Assembly: GCF_001870785.1 (NCBI RefSeq)
Contig: NZ_MOLV01000009.1
Coordinates: forward strand, 1-64,000
Direction of reading: 5' to 3'
Source: Exiguobacterium sp. KRL4
GTDB lineage: Bacteria > Bacillota > Bacilli > Exiguobacteriales > Exiguobacteriaceae
Length of the DNA: 64,000 bases
Shown here piece by piece: positions 8,490 to 20,131 of the stretch. The stretch's first letter is position 1. Every line of letters begins with the position of its first letter. Made by a program: the position numbers and the translations under genes. Under the pieces are notes generated by a model that did not search any database, was not told the DNA's origin, and saw only the letters and a list, made by a program, of their open reading frames with translations.

Positions 8490-8810
8490 AACTTCTAGAA
8501 ATGCTTTTATAGGAAGTCTGGCAGAGATGTAACTCGACTGTTTCTTTTCATTTCAAAACCGTTCAAAAAAATCCAGGATTGTTTGTTTGTCTCCCCTTAA
8601 GTCGTCCCCCAAAGACGAAGCGGCACAAGAAGACGATCCTTGGATTGGAACAGGTAATCTGGATGTGAGGACAGCTTGGCTTATGTATCGAAAAGGCGCC
8701 GTCCTCTGATGCGACGAACGAAGAAGTTCGTATCAGAGCTGGGTTTTCCTTCGTGGCATTTCTAACCACATTATTCGTGTTGCCGGTTTACCGGCAGCGC
8801 CTTTTTTTTG
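8490..8810 (+). ncRNA. Structured ncRNA of about 320 nt, family not assigned
   Basis: A stand-alone transcription unit between yusE and yrrT. Visible pairings: TAGAAATGC (8496-8504) with GCATTTCTA (8757-8765), which joins the two ends, extended by AGGAA with TTCCT; a hairpin TCTGAT..ACGAAC with GTTCGT ATCAGA (about 8704-8737); GAGGAC with GTCCTC; ATCCAG-ATT with AAT-CTGGAT; and C-rich loops TCTCCCC and TCGTCCCCC. A terminator closes it. It lacks hallmark motifs of tmRNA, RNase P RNA, SRP RNA and T-boxes. A 6S-type RNA is possible (C-rich bulge, size class), but the branched fold is not the usual 6S rod. Existence as an RNA gene is better supported than any identity. Confidence 0.6.
8781..8809 (+). 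terminator. Terminator of the ncRNA candidate
   Basis: TGCCGGT-TT-ACCGGCA hairpin, then GCGCC and eight T. AAAAGGCGC at about 8688 could instead pair with GCGCCTTTT here, which would compete with the terminator end. Confidence 0.75.
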
Positions 8811-8837
8811 TTTTCGAAAGATTTTCGAGCAGTCGCC

Positions 8838-8914
8838 TTGCCAAGCAGAATGCTCCCTGCTACAATTCGATTAAGGTAAATTACTTTAATTCATATCCGA
8901 TTAGTCGGAATTAA
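8838..8914 (+). promoter_or_regulatory. yrrT-operon promoter with a CymR-like operator
   Basis: TTGCCA (8838-8843), a 17-base spacer and TACAAT (8861-8866). Downstream of the expected start is CCGATTAGTCGG flanked by TTAATTC and AATTAA (8886-8914), which resembles CymR boxes (TCGGAATT half). CymR represses yrrT-mccAB in B. subtilis when cysteine is plentiful. The promoter is clear; the operator assignment is inferred from similarity and context. Confidence 0.55.
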
Positions 8915-8940
8915 AAAAGAGATACGGAGGACGAACAGGC

Positions 8941-9579
8941 ATGACAGTACGTTTTATGGATGTATTTACAGAGTGGGCGTCAACATACGACGACACAGTG
9001 ACGGGGCACGATCCGGAGTACAAAGAAGTCTTTCGTCGTTATGAAGAAATATTAGATACAGTGGCAACAAAAGCGATCTCACCGGTCGTCGAATTCGGGG
9101 CGGGAACAGGGAACCTGACCCAGCGGTTGCTCGAGCGGCACCAAAACGTTTTGGCGGTGGAACCGAGCCCGGAGATGCGGGAAATCCTCATCAACAAGAT
9201 TCCAACGTTACCTGTGCAGGATGGACACTTCCTGTCCTTTACGGCAGACCATGCGAAAAGTTTTGTTTCGACCTATGCGTTTCATCATCTGACGGATGAG
9301 GAAAAGGGAGAAGCCGTTGACCTGATGGCGAAGATTTTGCCGCACGACGGAAAAATCGTCTATGCCGACACGATGTTCGTATCGGAAGAAGCACGTTTGC
9401 AGACGATCGCAGAAGCGAAAGCACAAGGGTTCAACGGTTTGGCAGAAGACTTGGAACGGGAGTTTTATCCACTGATTCCAGTCATGGAAGATATTTTTGC
9501 GTCACGTGGATTTGACGTGACATTCACACAATACAATCACTTCGTCTGGCTCGTAGAAGCCGAGAAAATGGGGGAATAA
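8941..9579 (+). CDS. yrrT: YrrT-like SAM-dependent methyltransferase
   Basis: A 212-residue class I methyltransferase with SAM motif VEFGAGTGNLT at about residues 50-60, followed by LAVEPSPEMRE. It begins an operon with luxS, mccA and mccB, matching the B. subtilis yrrT operon for conversion of methionine-derived homocysteine to cysteine. The methyl acceptor is not established. The ATG follows ACGGAGGACG. The luxS start is only 3 bases after its stop. Confidence 0.85.
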   Translation: MTVRFMDVFTEWASTYDDTVTGHDPEYKEVFRRYEEILDTVATKAISPVVEFGAGTGNLTQRLLERHQNVLAVEPSPEMREILINKIPTLPVQDGHFLSFTADHAKSFVSTYAFHHLTDEEKGEAVDLMAKILPHDGKIVYADTMFVSEEARLQTIAEAKAQGFNGLAEDLEREFYPLIPVMEDIFASRGFDVTFTQYNHFVWLVEAEKMGE

Positions 9580-9582
9580 ATC

Positions 9583-10047
9583 ATGACACTCAAAAAAATG
9601 AACGTAGAAAGTTTTAACTTGGACCATACGAAAGTCAAAGCACCATATATCCGCGTCGCCGGTTACAAAGACGGTAAGGTCGATCAAGTCGTCAAATACG
9701 ACATCCGATTCACACAACCAAACGTCGAGCAAATGCCGATGCGTGCGATGCATACGCTTGAACACTTACTCGCGGAAAACATCCGTAACTATTCAGACGA
9801 TGTCATCGATGTCTCGCCAATGGGATGCCAAACAGGTTTCTACATGGCGATGATGAACTTCGATTCGGTCGAAAAAATGAGTGAACTCGTCGAGAAGACA
9901 CTTCAAGACGTCTTAGCAGCAGAAGAAATTCCAGCGCAAAACGAAGTCCAATGCGGATTCGCAAGCGCCCACGACCTTAAAGGAGCGAAGCACTATGCCG
10001 AGAAAATGCTTGCCGGTCGTGATGAATGGGACATCGTCTTCGGATGA
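9583..10047 (+). CDS. luxS: LuxS: S-ribosylhomocysteine lyase
   Basis: A 154-residue metal enzyme that splits S-ribosylhomocysteine into homocysteine and DPD, the precursor of autoinducer-2. Metal ligands are H57 and H61 in HTLEH and C124 in EVQCGFAS; the second active-site cysteine lies in PMGCQTGFY (C82). Length and motifs fit the family. It stands between yrrT and mccA, so the homocysteine it releases would feed MccA. Its stop overlaps the start of mccA by ATGA. Confidence 0.95.
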   Translation: MTLKKMNVESFNLDHTKVKAPYIRVAGYKDGKVDQVVKYDIRFTQPNVEQMPMRAMHTLEHLLAENIRNYSDDVIDVSPMGCQTGFYMAMMNFDSVEKMSELVEKTLQDVLAAEEIPAQNEVQCGFASAHDLKGAKHYAEKMLAGRDEWDIVFG

Positions 10048-10967
10048 TCGCGAAGTCAGTCCGGGACCTCGTCGGAAATACGCCGCTTTACGAGATTACT
10101 TCATTCGATTTGCCTGCTGGTACGCGGATTTTGGCGAAGCTCGAATGGATGAACCCTGGGGGCAGCGTCAAAGACCGCCTGGGCATTCAACTCGTTGATG
10201 CGGCGATCGAACAGGGACACGTGACACGAGGCGGAACGATCATCGAACCGACTGCCGGCAACACCGGCATCGGTTTGGCGCTCGCCGCTAAAAAATATGA
10301 CTTACAGGTCATTTGTGTCGTTCCTGAAAAATTCAGTCAGGAGAAACAGACGTTGATGCGGGCACTCGGCGCGACTGTCGTCAACACACCGACTGAACTC
10401 GATATGCAAGGCGCGATTGATAAAGCAAAAGAACTGGGACAAACGATTCCAAACAGTTATGTCCCGCTTCAATTCGAAAACGAAGAAAATCCGGTCACAT
10501 ATCAGCGGACACTTGGTCCTGAGTTGATGGCGGAACTCGATCACATCGATTGGTTCGTCGCCGGATGCGGGTCAGGTGGAACGTTTGCCGGAACAGCGGC
10601 ATTCTTAAAAGAACGTCTCGGGACAAAAGGCGCCATCGTCGAACCGGAAGGCTCGGTCCTCAACGGGGGACCGGCCGGACCGCATAAGACGGAAGGCATC
10701 GGGACGGCCAAATGGCCAAGTCTTGTATCCCGCGACTTAGTAGATGAAATTCATACGATTTCTGATCACGATGCCTTCACGAAAGTCCATGAACTGGCGG
10801 CTCGTGAAGGGCTGCTCGTCGGCAGTTCAGCCGGCGCGGCACTCGCAGCAGCGCTTGATATTGCAAATCGTTTTCCCGGCAGTACGATCGTCACCGTCTT
10901 CGCAGACAGTGCCGAACGGTATTTAAGCCAACAAATCTTTGAAAAGGTGGACGAGACACATGCGTAA
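10044..10967 (+). CDS. mccA: MccA: cystathionine beta-synthase (O-acetylserine-dependent), cysK family
   Basis: A 307-residue PLP enzyme of the cysteine synthase/cystathionine beta-synthase family. PLP lysine is K43 in NPGGSVKDRLG, and the phosphate/substrate loop is PTAGNTGIG. Operon position after luxS and before mccB supports the MccA role (homocysteine plus O-acetylserine to cystathionine) rather than bulk CysK. The chosen ATG (10044) overlaps the luxS stop and gives the 307 residues typical of MccA; an ATG at 10026 lies inside luxS. It overlaps mccB by 8 bases. Confidence 0.87.
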   Translation: MIAKSVRDLVGNTPLYEITSFDLPAGTRILAKLEWMNPGGSVKDRLGIQLVDAAIEQGHVTRGGTIIEPTAGNTGIGLALAAKKYDLQVICVVPEKFSQEKQTLMRALGATVVNTPTELDMQGAIDKAKELGQTIPNSYVPLQFENEENPVTYQRTLGPELMAELDHIDWFVAGCGSGGTFAGTAAFLKERLGTKGAIVEPEGSVLNGGPAGPHKTEGIGTAKWPSLVSRDLVDEIHTISDHDAFTKVHELAAREGLLVGSSAGAALAAALDIANRFPGSTIVTVFADSAERYLSQQIFEKVDETHA

Positions 10968-12126
10968 AAAGACAGCATTGATTCATGGGGGAACAGGTGT
11001 CGATCGAGCAACAGGTGCCGTTACACCTCCGATTTATCAAACGAGTACGTACAAGCAAGAAAAAATCGGTCAATTAAAAGAAGGCTATGAGTATTCACGG
11101 ACAGCCAACCCGACACGGACAAGCATCGAACGATTGATTGCGGATCTAGAAGGCGGCGTACGTGGTTTTGCGTTTGGATCAGGAATGGCAGCGATTCATG
11201 CTGTCTTCAACCTGCTTGAGTCAGGCGATCATATCGTCATGACTGATGACGTCTACGGTGGAACGTTCCGCTTGATGCAACGTGTCTTACCGAAGTTCAA
11301 CATCCAGGTGACATTTGTCGACACGACGGATCTTGCCGCGACGGAAGCTGCGGTTCAAGACAACACGAAAATGCTTTACGTCGAAACACCGACGAACCCG
11401 TTGTTGAAAGTCACGGACATCGCAGCTGTCGCTGACATTGCGAAACGCAATAACTTGAAACTCGTCGTCGACAACACGTTTGCGACACCTTACTTGCAAC
11501 AACCACTTGCACTCGGCGCAGACATTGTCTTGCATAGTGCAACAAAATACATCGGCGGACATTCAGACGTCGTCGCTGGACTCGTCGTCGTCAACAGCGA
11601 TGCACTTGGTGAAGATCTTCACTTCATTCAAAACTCGACTGGCGGCATCCTTGGACCACAAGACAGCTTCTTGCTTGTCCGTGGTTTACGGACGCTTGGT
11701 ATCCGGATGGATGCGATCGAAGAAACGTCACATGATCTCGTTCAGTTCTTACAGGACCAACACGTCGTCTCAAACATCTTCTACCCGGGACTCGCGTCAC
11801 ATCCGGGTCACGCGACACAACAAAAACAGGCAACTGGTTTTGGCGGTATGATCAGCTTTGATGTCGGTTCTGCTGAAAACGCGGAGAAGCTCGTCGAAGC
11901 GACACACTTCTTTACGCTTGCCGAGAGTCTCGGCGCAGTCGAAAGCTTGATTTCCGTTCCGGCACGGATGACGCACGCCTCGATTCCTGCTGAACGTCGC
12001 GCTGAGCTCGGCATCACGGATGGACTCGTCCGGATTTCGGTTGGACTTGAGGATGCAGAGGACTTAAAAGAAGATTTAGCACGTGCTTTCAGTCTGTTAA
12101 AACCAGTTTCAGAAAAAACTGTTTGA
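10960..12126 (+). CDS. mccB: MccB: cystathionine gamma-lyase / homocysteine gamma-lyase
   Basis: A 388-residue Cys/Met-metabolism PLP enzyme. PLP lysine is K196 in LHSATKYIGGHSDVV; EYSRTANPTR and FGSGMAAIHAV are other family motifs. It cleaves cystathionine to cysteine. Related gamma-synthases (MetI/MetB) look similar, so the operon is the main evidence for direction. The ATG at 10960 is preceded by AAAAGGTGG within mccA; the in-frame ATG at 10939 is too far inside mccA. The stop codon lies within the -35 box of the next promoter. Confidence 0.87.
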   Translation: MRKKTALIHGGTGVDRATGAVTPPIYQTSTYKQEKIGQLKEGYEYSRTANPTRTSIERLIADLEGGVRGFAFGSGMAAIHAVFNLLESGDHIVMTDDVYGGTFRLMQRVLPKFNIQVTFVDTTDLAATEAAVQDNTKMLYVETPTNPLLKVTDIAAVADIAKRNNLKLVVDNTFATPYLQQPLALGADIVLHSATKYIGGHSDVVAGLVVVNSDALGEDLHFIQNSTGGILGPQDSFLLVRGLRTLGIRMDAIEETSHDLVQFLQDQHVVSNIFYPGLASHPGHATQQKQATGFGGMISFDVGSAENAEKLVEATHFFTLAESLGAVESLISVPARMTHASIPAERRAELGITDGLVRISVGLEDAEDLKEDLARAFSLLKPVSEKTV

Positions 12127-12151
12127 CAAGCAAAATAAGCCCTGCTAATAT
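12123..12151 (+). promoter_or_regulatory. Promoter of the S-box/metNIQ operon
   Basis: TTGACA (12123-12128), an exact 17-base spacer and TAATAT (12146-12151), preceded by TGC. The -35 box shares bases with the mccB stop codon (TGA 12124-12126), so the two operons are packed end to end. Confidence 0.8.
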
Positions 12152-12185
12152 TCAGATTATATTAAAAATAACTAAATACCGATAA

Positions 12186-12352
12186 CTCTTATCGAGAGTG
12201 GTGGAGGGACTGGCCCGATGAAACCCGGCAACCGCGGAATTTATTCCGAAGTGGTGCTAATTCCAGCAGACGAATGTCTGCAAGATGAGAGCAAATGGTT
12301 TTGTGTACTGAAAAAGTGCGCGCGTTTGCTCTAAAACGTGCGCACTTTTTTT
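12186..12352 (+). ncRNA. SAM riboswitch (S-box) with intrinsic terminator
   Basis: The S-box core is clear: CTTATCGAGAG, GGTGGAGGGACTGGCCCGAT, GAAACCCGGCAACC and the later GTGGTGCTAATTCC followed by GATGAGAGC. A terminator follows (AAAGTGCGC...GCGCACTTT with T-run, about 12314-12352), with its 5' arm available to an antiterminator. High SAM should end transcription before metN. It is the control element for methionine import. Confidence 0.95.
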
Positions 12353-12371
12353 ACGTTTAGGAGGGACAGTA

Positions 12372-13394
12372 TTGATTCGCTTACAGGATGTAGGAAAGAT
12401 TTATCGCTCGAAGCGCGGATCGGTTGAAGCCGTCGTCAATGTCGACTTAACAATCGAGCGCGGTGAAATTTTTGGAATAATCGGTTATTCGGGAGCAGGG
12501 AAGTCCACCTTGATCCGATTGCTGAATATGTTAGAAGCTCCGACGAGTGGCTCAATCCAAATCGACGGAGTCGAAATGACGACGTTACGTCCAAAAGAAT
12601 TACGCGGTGTTCGCAAAAACGTCTCGATGGTTTTCCAGCACTTTAACCTGCTGTGGTCGCGGACGGTTGAAGAAAACATCATGTTCCCACTGGAACTTGG
12701 TGGTTATCCGAAAGCACGCCGTAAAGAACGGGTCGCCGAGCTGATTCAACTCGTTGGACTCGACGGACGAGAAGGCGCTTACCCGTCGCAACTATCGGGT
12801 GGTCAAAAACAACGGGTCGGGATTGCCCGGGCACTGGCGTCTAACCCGGACGTCTTATTATGTGACGAAGCGACAAGCGCACTTGATCCGAAAACGACGG
12901 ACTCGATCTTAGAGTTGCTTGTCGACATCAACAAAAAACTGAAACTGACGATTGTCTTGATCACGCACGAGATGCACGTCATTCAAAAAATCTCTAACCG
13001 GGTCGCCGTCATGGAAGCCGGGAAAATCGTCGAACAAGGACCGGTCGCCGAAGTGTTCCGTCATCCAAAACAGGCGATGACAAAAGAGTTCGTCAAACAG
13101 TTGACGTCTTCAGCAGAAAACGAATTGACGTTTGCGAAATTGCGGGAACGGTATCCGACCGGGAAAATCGTTCAGTTGACGTTTGTCGGTTCGACTGCCG
13201 AGAGCCCGATTCTTGCCGAAGTCATGAAAGATTCGACCTTATTATTTAATATCATTGGCGGGAACGTCGGACAAACGCAGGACGGGGCACTCGGGACGCT
13301 GTTCATTCAGTTGATCGGGGCAGAACAGGAAACACAAGCGGTCATCGCCAAACTTCAAGCGAGTGACGTTGAAGTGGAGGTCGATCATCGATGA
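12372..13394 (+). CDS. metN: MetN: methionine ABC transporter ATP-binding protein
   Basis: A 340-residue ABC ATPase. Walker A GYSGAGKST, Q-loop FQHFNLLWSRT, signature LSGGQKQRVGIARAL, Walker B VLLCDEATSALD, and a C-terminal NIL/ACT-like regulatory domain (about residues 265-340), as in MetN. The start is TTG (12372) with AGGAGGGA upstream. It lies behind an S-box riboswitch and overlaps metI by 4 bases. It powers uptake of methionine. Confidence 0.93.
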   Translation: MIRLQDVGKIYRSKRGSVEAVVNVDLTIERGEIFGIIGYSGAGKSTLIRLLNMLEAPTSGSIQIDGVEMTTLRPKELRGVRKNVSMVFQHFNLLWSRTVEENIMFPLELGGYPKARRKERVAELIQLVGLDGREGAYPSQLSGGQKQRVGIARALASNPDVLLCDEATSALDPKTTDSILELLVDINKKLKLTIVLITHEMHVIQKISNRVAVMEAGKIVEQGPVAEVFRHPKQAMTKEFVKQLTSSAENELTFAKLRERYPTGKIVQLTFVGSTAESPILAEVMKDSTLLFNIIGGNVGQTQDGALGTLFIQLIGAEQETQAVIAKLQASDVEVEVDHR

Positions 13395-14056
13395 GCAAGT
13401 GGTTTGAAAATGTAGATTGGTTAGTAATGGGGCAACAAACGGTGAATACGTTGTATATGACAGGTGTCGCCGGAATCGTGACGTTTGTCGCCGGACTGTT
13501 GATCGGTTTGCTGTTGTATGCGACCAACGAGGAACTCTTGTTTAAGAATCGGACGTTTTACGGGATTCTCAGTTTCTTCGTCAATATCTTCCGATCGATT
13601 CCGTTCATCATTTTGATCATCCTATTGTTCCCGGTGACAAAACTCGTGACCGGTTCGATTATCGGCTCAACCGCAGCCATCCCGGCTTTGATTATCGGGG
13701 CTGCGCCGTTTTATGGACGGATGGTCGAACTTGCCTTGCGTGAAGTCGATAAAGGAGTCATTGAGGCAGCCGAATCGATGGGGGCGACAAAAATTCAAAT
13801 CATTTATAAGGTACTCATTCCAGAAGCGTTACCTGCGATCGTCTCTGGTATCACCGTGACACTTGTCGCCCTCGTCGGTTACACGGCAATGGCCGGAGTA
13901 GTGGGTGGTGGGGGACTTGGAAACTTGGCTTTCATCGACGGATTCCAGCGTTCCCAAAACGACATCATTGTCGTTGCGACATTATTGATTCTCGTCATCG
14001 TCTTTATCATTCAGATTATCGGCGACGTACTTGTTAAAAAAATCGACAAACGATAA
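13391..14056 (+). CDS. metI: MetI (MetP): methionine ABC transporter permease
   Basis: A 221-residue membrane permease with about five hydrophobic segments and the EAA-type loop EAAESMGATKIQIIYKVLIPEALP, which contacts the ATPase. The VGGGGLGNLAF region is typical of MetI. ATGA overlap with metN implies coupling. Called MetP in B. subtilis. Confidence 0.93.
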   Translation: MSKWFENVDWLVMGQQTVNTLYMTGVAGIVTFVAGLLIGLLLYATNEELLFKNRTFYGILSFFVNIFRSIPFIILIILLFPVTKLVTGSIIGSTAAIPALIIGAAPFYGRMVELALREVDKGVIEAAESMGATKIQIIYKVLIPEALPAIVSGITVTLVALVGYTAMAGVVGGGGLGNLAFIDGFQRSQNDIIVVATLLILVIVFIIQIIGDVLVKKIDKR

Positions 14057-14087
14057 AAAAACTTAACTATAACTGGAGGAATCATTC

Positions 14088-14915
14088 ATGAAACTTTGGA
14101 AAAAATTTGTCGGGACAGCCTCTGTCTCCGTTTTAGCAATCAGCCTTGCAGCATGTGGTGAGGGATCATCGTCAGGCGATGAAAAAACACTCGTCATCGG
14201 CGCTTCAAGTGTCCCGCATGCTGAAATCTTAGAGCATGTCAAAAAAGAGTATGAAGCAAAAGGGTACAAGTTAGAAATCAAAAAATTCAACGACTATGTG
14301 TTACCAAACAAAACGTTAGCTGAAAAAGAACTCGACGCAAACTATTTCCAGCACGAACCATACTTGAAATCACAGATGGCTGAAAACAAAGCGTATAAAT
14401 TTGCGAGCGCAGGCGGCATTCATATCGAGCCAATCGGCGTCTACTCTAAAAAATATAAAAAATTGAGTGACTTACCAAACGGCGCACAAATCTTAATGAG
14501 TTCATCTGTTGCCGATCATGGTCGAATCTTGACATTGCTCCAAAACGAAGGACTCATCAAACTAGCAGACGGGAAAACATCAGACGCACAAGTCAAAGAT
14601 GTTGTTGAAAACCCTAAAAAACTGAAGTTCAAAGCAGATATCGAAGCAGCACTTTTACCACAAGCCTACAAAAACAATGAAGGGGATGCTGTCCTCATCA
14701 ACACGAACTATGCGATTGACAACGGACTCAATCCATTAAAAGATGCGATTGCTTTAGAGGGACAAGATTCACCATACGTCAACTTGATCGTGACACGTGA
14801 AGGGGACGAAAACGAAAAGAAGGTCCAAGATTTAGTCGACATCTTGCATGAAAAAGAAACACAAGACTGGATCACGAAAGAATACAAAGGGGCAGTCGTC
14901 CCAGTCAGTAAATAA
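14088..14915 (+). CDS. metQ: MetQ: methionine-binding lipoprotein
   Basis: A 275-residue substrate-binding lipoprotein of the NlpA/MetQ family. The signal peptide ends with lipobox LAAC (cysteine about 22), so the protein is lipid-anchored outside the membrane. Family motifs include FNDYVLPNKTLAEKELDANYFQHEPYL. It delivers methionine to MetI/MetN. The ATG follows ACTGGAGGAATC. A strong terminator follows. Confidence 0.93.
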   Translation: MKLWKKFVGTASVSVLAISLAACGEGSSSGDEKTLVIGASSVPHAEILEHVKKEYEAKGYKLEIKKFNDYVLPNKTLAEKELDANYFQHEPYLKSQMAENKAYKFASAGGIHIEPIGVYSKKYKKLSDLPNGAQILMSSSVADHGRILTLLQNEGLIKLADGKTSDAQVKDVVENPKKLKFKADIEAALLPQAYKNNEGDAVLINTNYAIDNGLNPLKDAIALEGQDSPYVNLIVTREGDENEKKVQDLVDILHEKETQDWITKEYKGAVVPVSK

Positions 14916-14924
14916 TCTGCTCGA

Positions 14925-14968
14925 TTAATGCATTCTTCCTATATAATGGAAGGATGCATTATTTTTTT
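14925..14968 (+). terminator. metNIQ terminator
   Basis: AATGCAT-CTTCC pairs with GGAAG-ATGCATT around TATATAAT, followed by seven T. The loop carries a TATAAT that could also serve the next gene. Confidence 0.85.
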
Positions 14969-14985
14969 GTGGAAGGGGGATTTTT

Positions 14986-16212
14986 ATGCAACGTTTGAAA
15001 CAGCTTCATCCCTTGACGGTCGGAGTGTTGCTCGGGACATTTTTCGCAAGGCTCGGAACATTCATCACGATGCCGTTTTTTGCGATTTACTTATCCGTCG
15101 TCTTGAAGTTTAGTCCAGTTGATGTCGGTTGGATTCTCAGTATTTCAGCCGTCGCGAGTCTCGTCATGAGTTTTGTCGGGGGAACGTTATCCGACCGGTA
15201 TGGCCGGCGGACGATGATGCTGAGCGGAACATTCGGTTTCGTCCTCGTCTTTATCGGACTGGCGCAAGTCGAGACGTTTTGGGCATTTTTCATCTTAAGT
15301 GCGTTAAACGGGATTTTTCGGTCGATTTTTGAACCATCTGCCCGCGCCTTGATCAGCGATACGACGGATGAAGAAAACCGGTTGTTCGTCTTTAACATTC
15401 GTTATACGTGCATCAACATCGCGGCGGCGATCGGACCGGGAATTGCCTTGCTGCTCAGTGCCGGAAATACGGCGGTTACTTTCTATATAACAGCAGCTGT
15501 TTATCTCGGATATGGACTCGCCATCTTCATTTTGTTTAAGCGGCATCCAATCACGGAGAGTCATGGTGGGAAAAAAGTATCATTTGGAGCGACGATTCGT
15601 CTTTTGAAAACCGATGTGGCGTTTACGTTTGCGTTAGCAGGGATCATCTTCGGTGTCTTCGGTTACAGCCAGTTTAACTCGACGTTGCCGCAGTTTTTGA
15701 CGACGACGACGTTATTATCCGGTGGGACGAGTTTGTTTGCTTTGTTGATCACGATCAATGCGATCACGGTGCTTGTCGTTCAGTACCCGATCATGAAGTT
15801 TGGTGTCAAAACGTCACCGCTTGTTTCGATCACGGTCGGAATTGCGACCGTCGCCGTTGGATTATTCGTCATGGGAACAGCCGGAACGGTTTGGTTGATG
15901 ATCGGCGCGATGTTTATCTTCACGTGCGGAGAGGTGATGATGTTTACGATGACCGACATTTTGACGGACAGCTTTGCGAAACCGGAATTACGGGGAAGTT
16001 ACTTCGGCGCGATGGGGTTGACGTCGATCGGTCAATCGGTCGGACCGGTCGTCGGCGGACAATTATTACTTTGTTTTGGAGCAGAACATCCGCTGCCGAT
16101 TTTTGGCGTCTTAGCCCTCTTGACAGTTCTCGGAATACCACTGCTCCTACTGTCACAGCGGGTTCATCGTCAATCGAAATCGGAAGAAGAGAAAGAAGTC
16201 GTCTCACTTTGA
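14986..16212 (+). CDS. MFS transporter (12-TM, drug:H+ antiporter type)
   Basis: A 408-residue major facilitator protein with about 12 membrane segments and the loop 2-3 signature GGTLSDRYGRR. The general pattern is that of DHA1-type exporters (MdtH/YttB-like). The substrate is unknown. The ATG follows GGAAGGGGGATTTTT. It is a single gene between the met and suf operons. Confidence 0.85.
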   Translation: MQRLKQLHPLTVGVLLGTFFARLGTFITMPFFAIYLSVVLKFSPVDVGWILSISAVASLVMSFVGGTLSDRYGRRTMMLSGTFGFVLVFIGLAQVETFWAFFILSALNGIFRSIFEPSARALISDTTDEENRLFVFNIRYTCINIAAAIGPGIALLLSAGNTAVTFYITAAVYLGYGLAIFILFKRHPITESHGGKKVSFGATIRLLKTDVAFTFALAGIIFGVFGYSQFNSTLPQFLTTTTLLSGGTSLFALLITINAITVLVVQYPIMKFGVKTSPLVSITVGIATVAVGLFVMGTAGTVWLMIGAMFIFTCGEVMMFTMTDILTDSFAKPELRGSYFGAMGLTSIGQSVGPVVGGQLLLCFGAEHPLPIFGVLALLTVLGIPLLLLSQRVHRQSKSEEEKEVVSL

Positions 16213-16368
16213 AGTCATTCTCACTGAAGGGCTCCATTTTGAGAAAAAACCATGAGCGATGACGCTTGAATAATGTGGTATGATTCATTAAGATTAGAAT
16301 GATACTAAATTAGTAACTCTCGTGAACTGAATCGTCAGACACGAAATGAATAGATGGAGGGATTCTAT

Positions 16369-17154
16369 ATGAAGGCTTCACACTTAAAGATTGAAGATCT
16401 ACACGTTGCAATCGACGGCAAAGAAATCTTGAAAGGCGTCAACTTAGAAATCAAAGGCGGCGAAATCCACGCGGTCATGGGACCAAACGGGACTGGTAAA
16501 TCAACACTCGCTTCTGCACTAATGGGTCACCCGACTTACGAAGTAACATCTGGATCCGTCACACTTGACGGCGAAGACGTTTTAGAGATGGAAGTAAACG
16601 AACGTGCGCAAGCTGGTATGTTCCTCGCGATGCAGTACCCAAGCGAAATCAGTGGCGTTACGAACTCAGACTTCTTGCGTTCAGCGATCAACTCACGCCG
16701 CGAAGAAGGCGATGAAATCTCACTCATGAAATTCATCCGTCAACTCGACGCACAAATGGGTCTTCTTGAAATGCCGGGCGAAATGGCACACCGTTACCTC
16801 AACGAAGGATTCTCAGGCGGAGAGAAGAAACGGAATGAAATCCTCCAAATGACGATGTTGAAACCATCCATCGCCATCCTTGATGAAATCGATTCAGGTC
16901 TTGATATCGATGCACTCAAAGTCGTCGCAAAAGGTGTCAACGAAATGCGTTCACCTGAATTCGGCTGCTTGATCATCACGCATTATCAACGCCTCTTGAA
17001 CTATATCGAGCCTGACTTCATCCACATCATGATGGGCGGGAAAATCGTCATGTCTGGTGGGAAAGAACTCGCACACCGTTTAGAAGCAGAAGGTTATGAC
17101 TGGGTTAAAAAAGAACTCGGCATCGAAGAAGTCGAAATCGAAACAAAAGCGTAA
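16369..17154 (+). CDS. sufC: SufC: Fe-S assembly ATPase
   Basis: A 261-residue ABC-type ATPase of the SUF scaffold complex. Walker A GPNGTGKST, signature FSGGEKKRNE, Walker B IAILDEIDSGLD. It works with SufB and SufD to build Fe-S clusters. The ATG at 16369 has TGGAGGGA upstream and gives the usual 261 residues; an ATG at 16354 is upstream of the ribosome site. An extended -10 (TGGTATGAT, about 16276-16284) may be the operon promoter. Confidence 0.95.
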   Translation: MKASHLKIEDLHVAIDGKEILKGVNLEIKGGEIHAVMGPNGTGKSTLASALMGHPTYEVTSGSVTLDGEDVLEMEVNERAQAGMFLAMQYPSEISGVTNSDFLRSAINSRREEGDEISLMKFIRQLDAQMGLLEMPGEMAHRYLNEGFSGGEKKRNEILQMTMLKPSIAILDEIDSGLDIDALKVVAKGVNEMRSPEFGCLIITHYQRLLNYIEPDFIHIMMGGKIVMSGGKELAHRLEAEGYDWVKKELGIEEVEIETKA

Positions 17155-17169
17155 CACGAGGGAGGAAGC

Positions 17170-20099
<2,930 letters not shown>

Positions 20100-20131
20100 C
20101 TTCGGTCAGTAAGTAAGAGGAGGAAACGAAC

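Noticed and set aside
8563-8769. 68-codon minus-strand frame within the ncRNA candidate
   Set aside because: No ribosome site, and it covers the paired stems of a plus-strand transcription unit.
8490-8810. tmRNA, RNase P RNA, SRP RNA or T-box leader
   Set aside because: No tag frame or tRNA-like ends, no GAGGAAAGTCC core, no conserved SRP tetraloop region, and no TGGnACCGCG T-box sequence.
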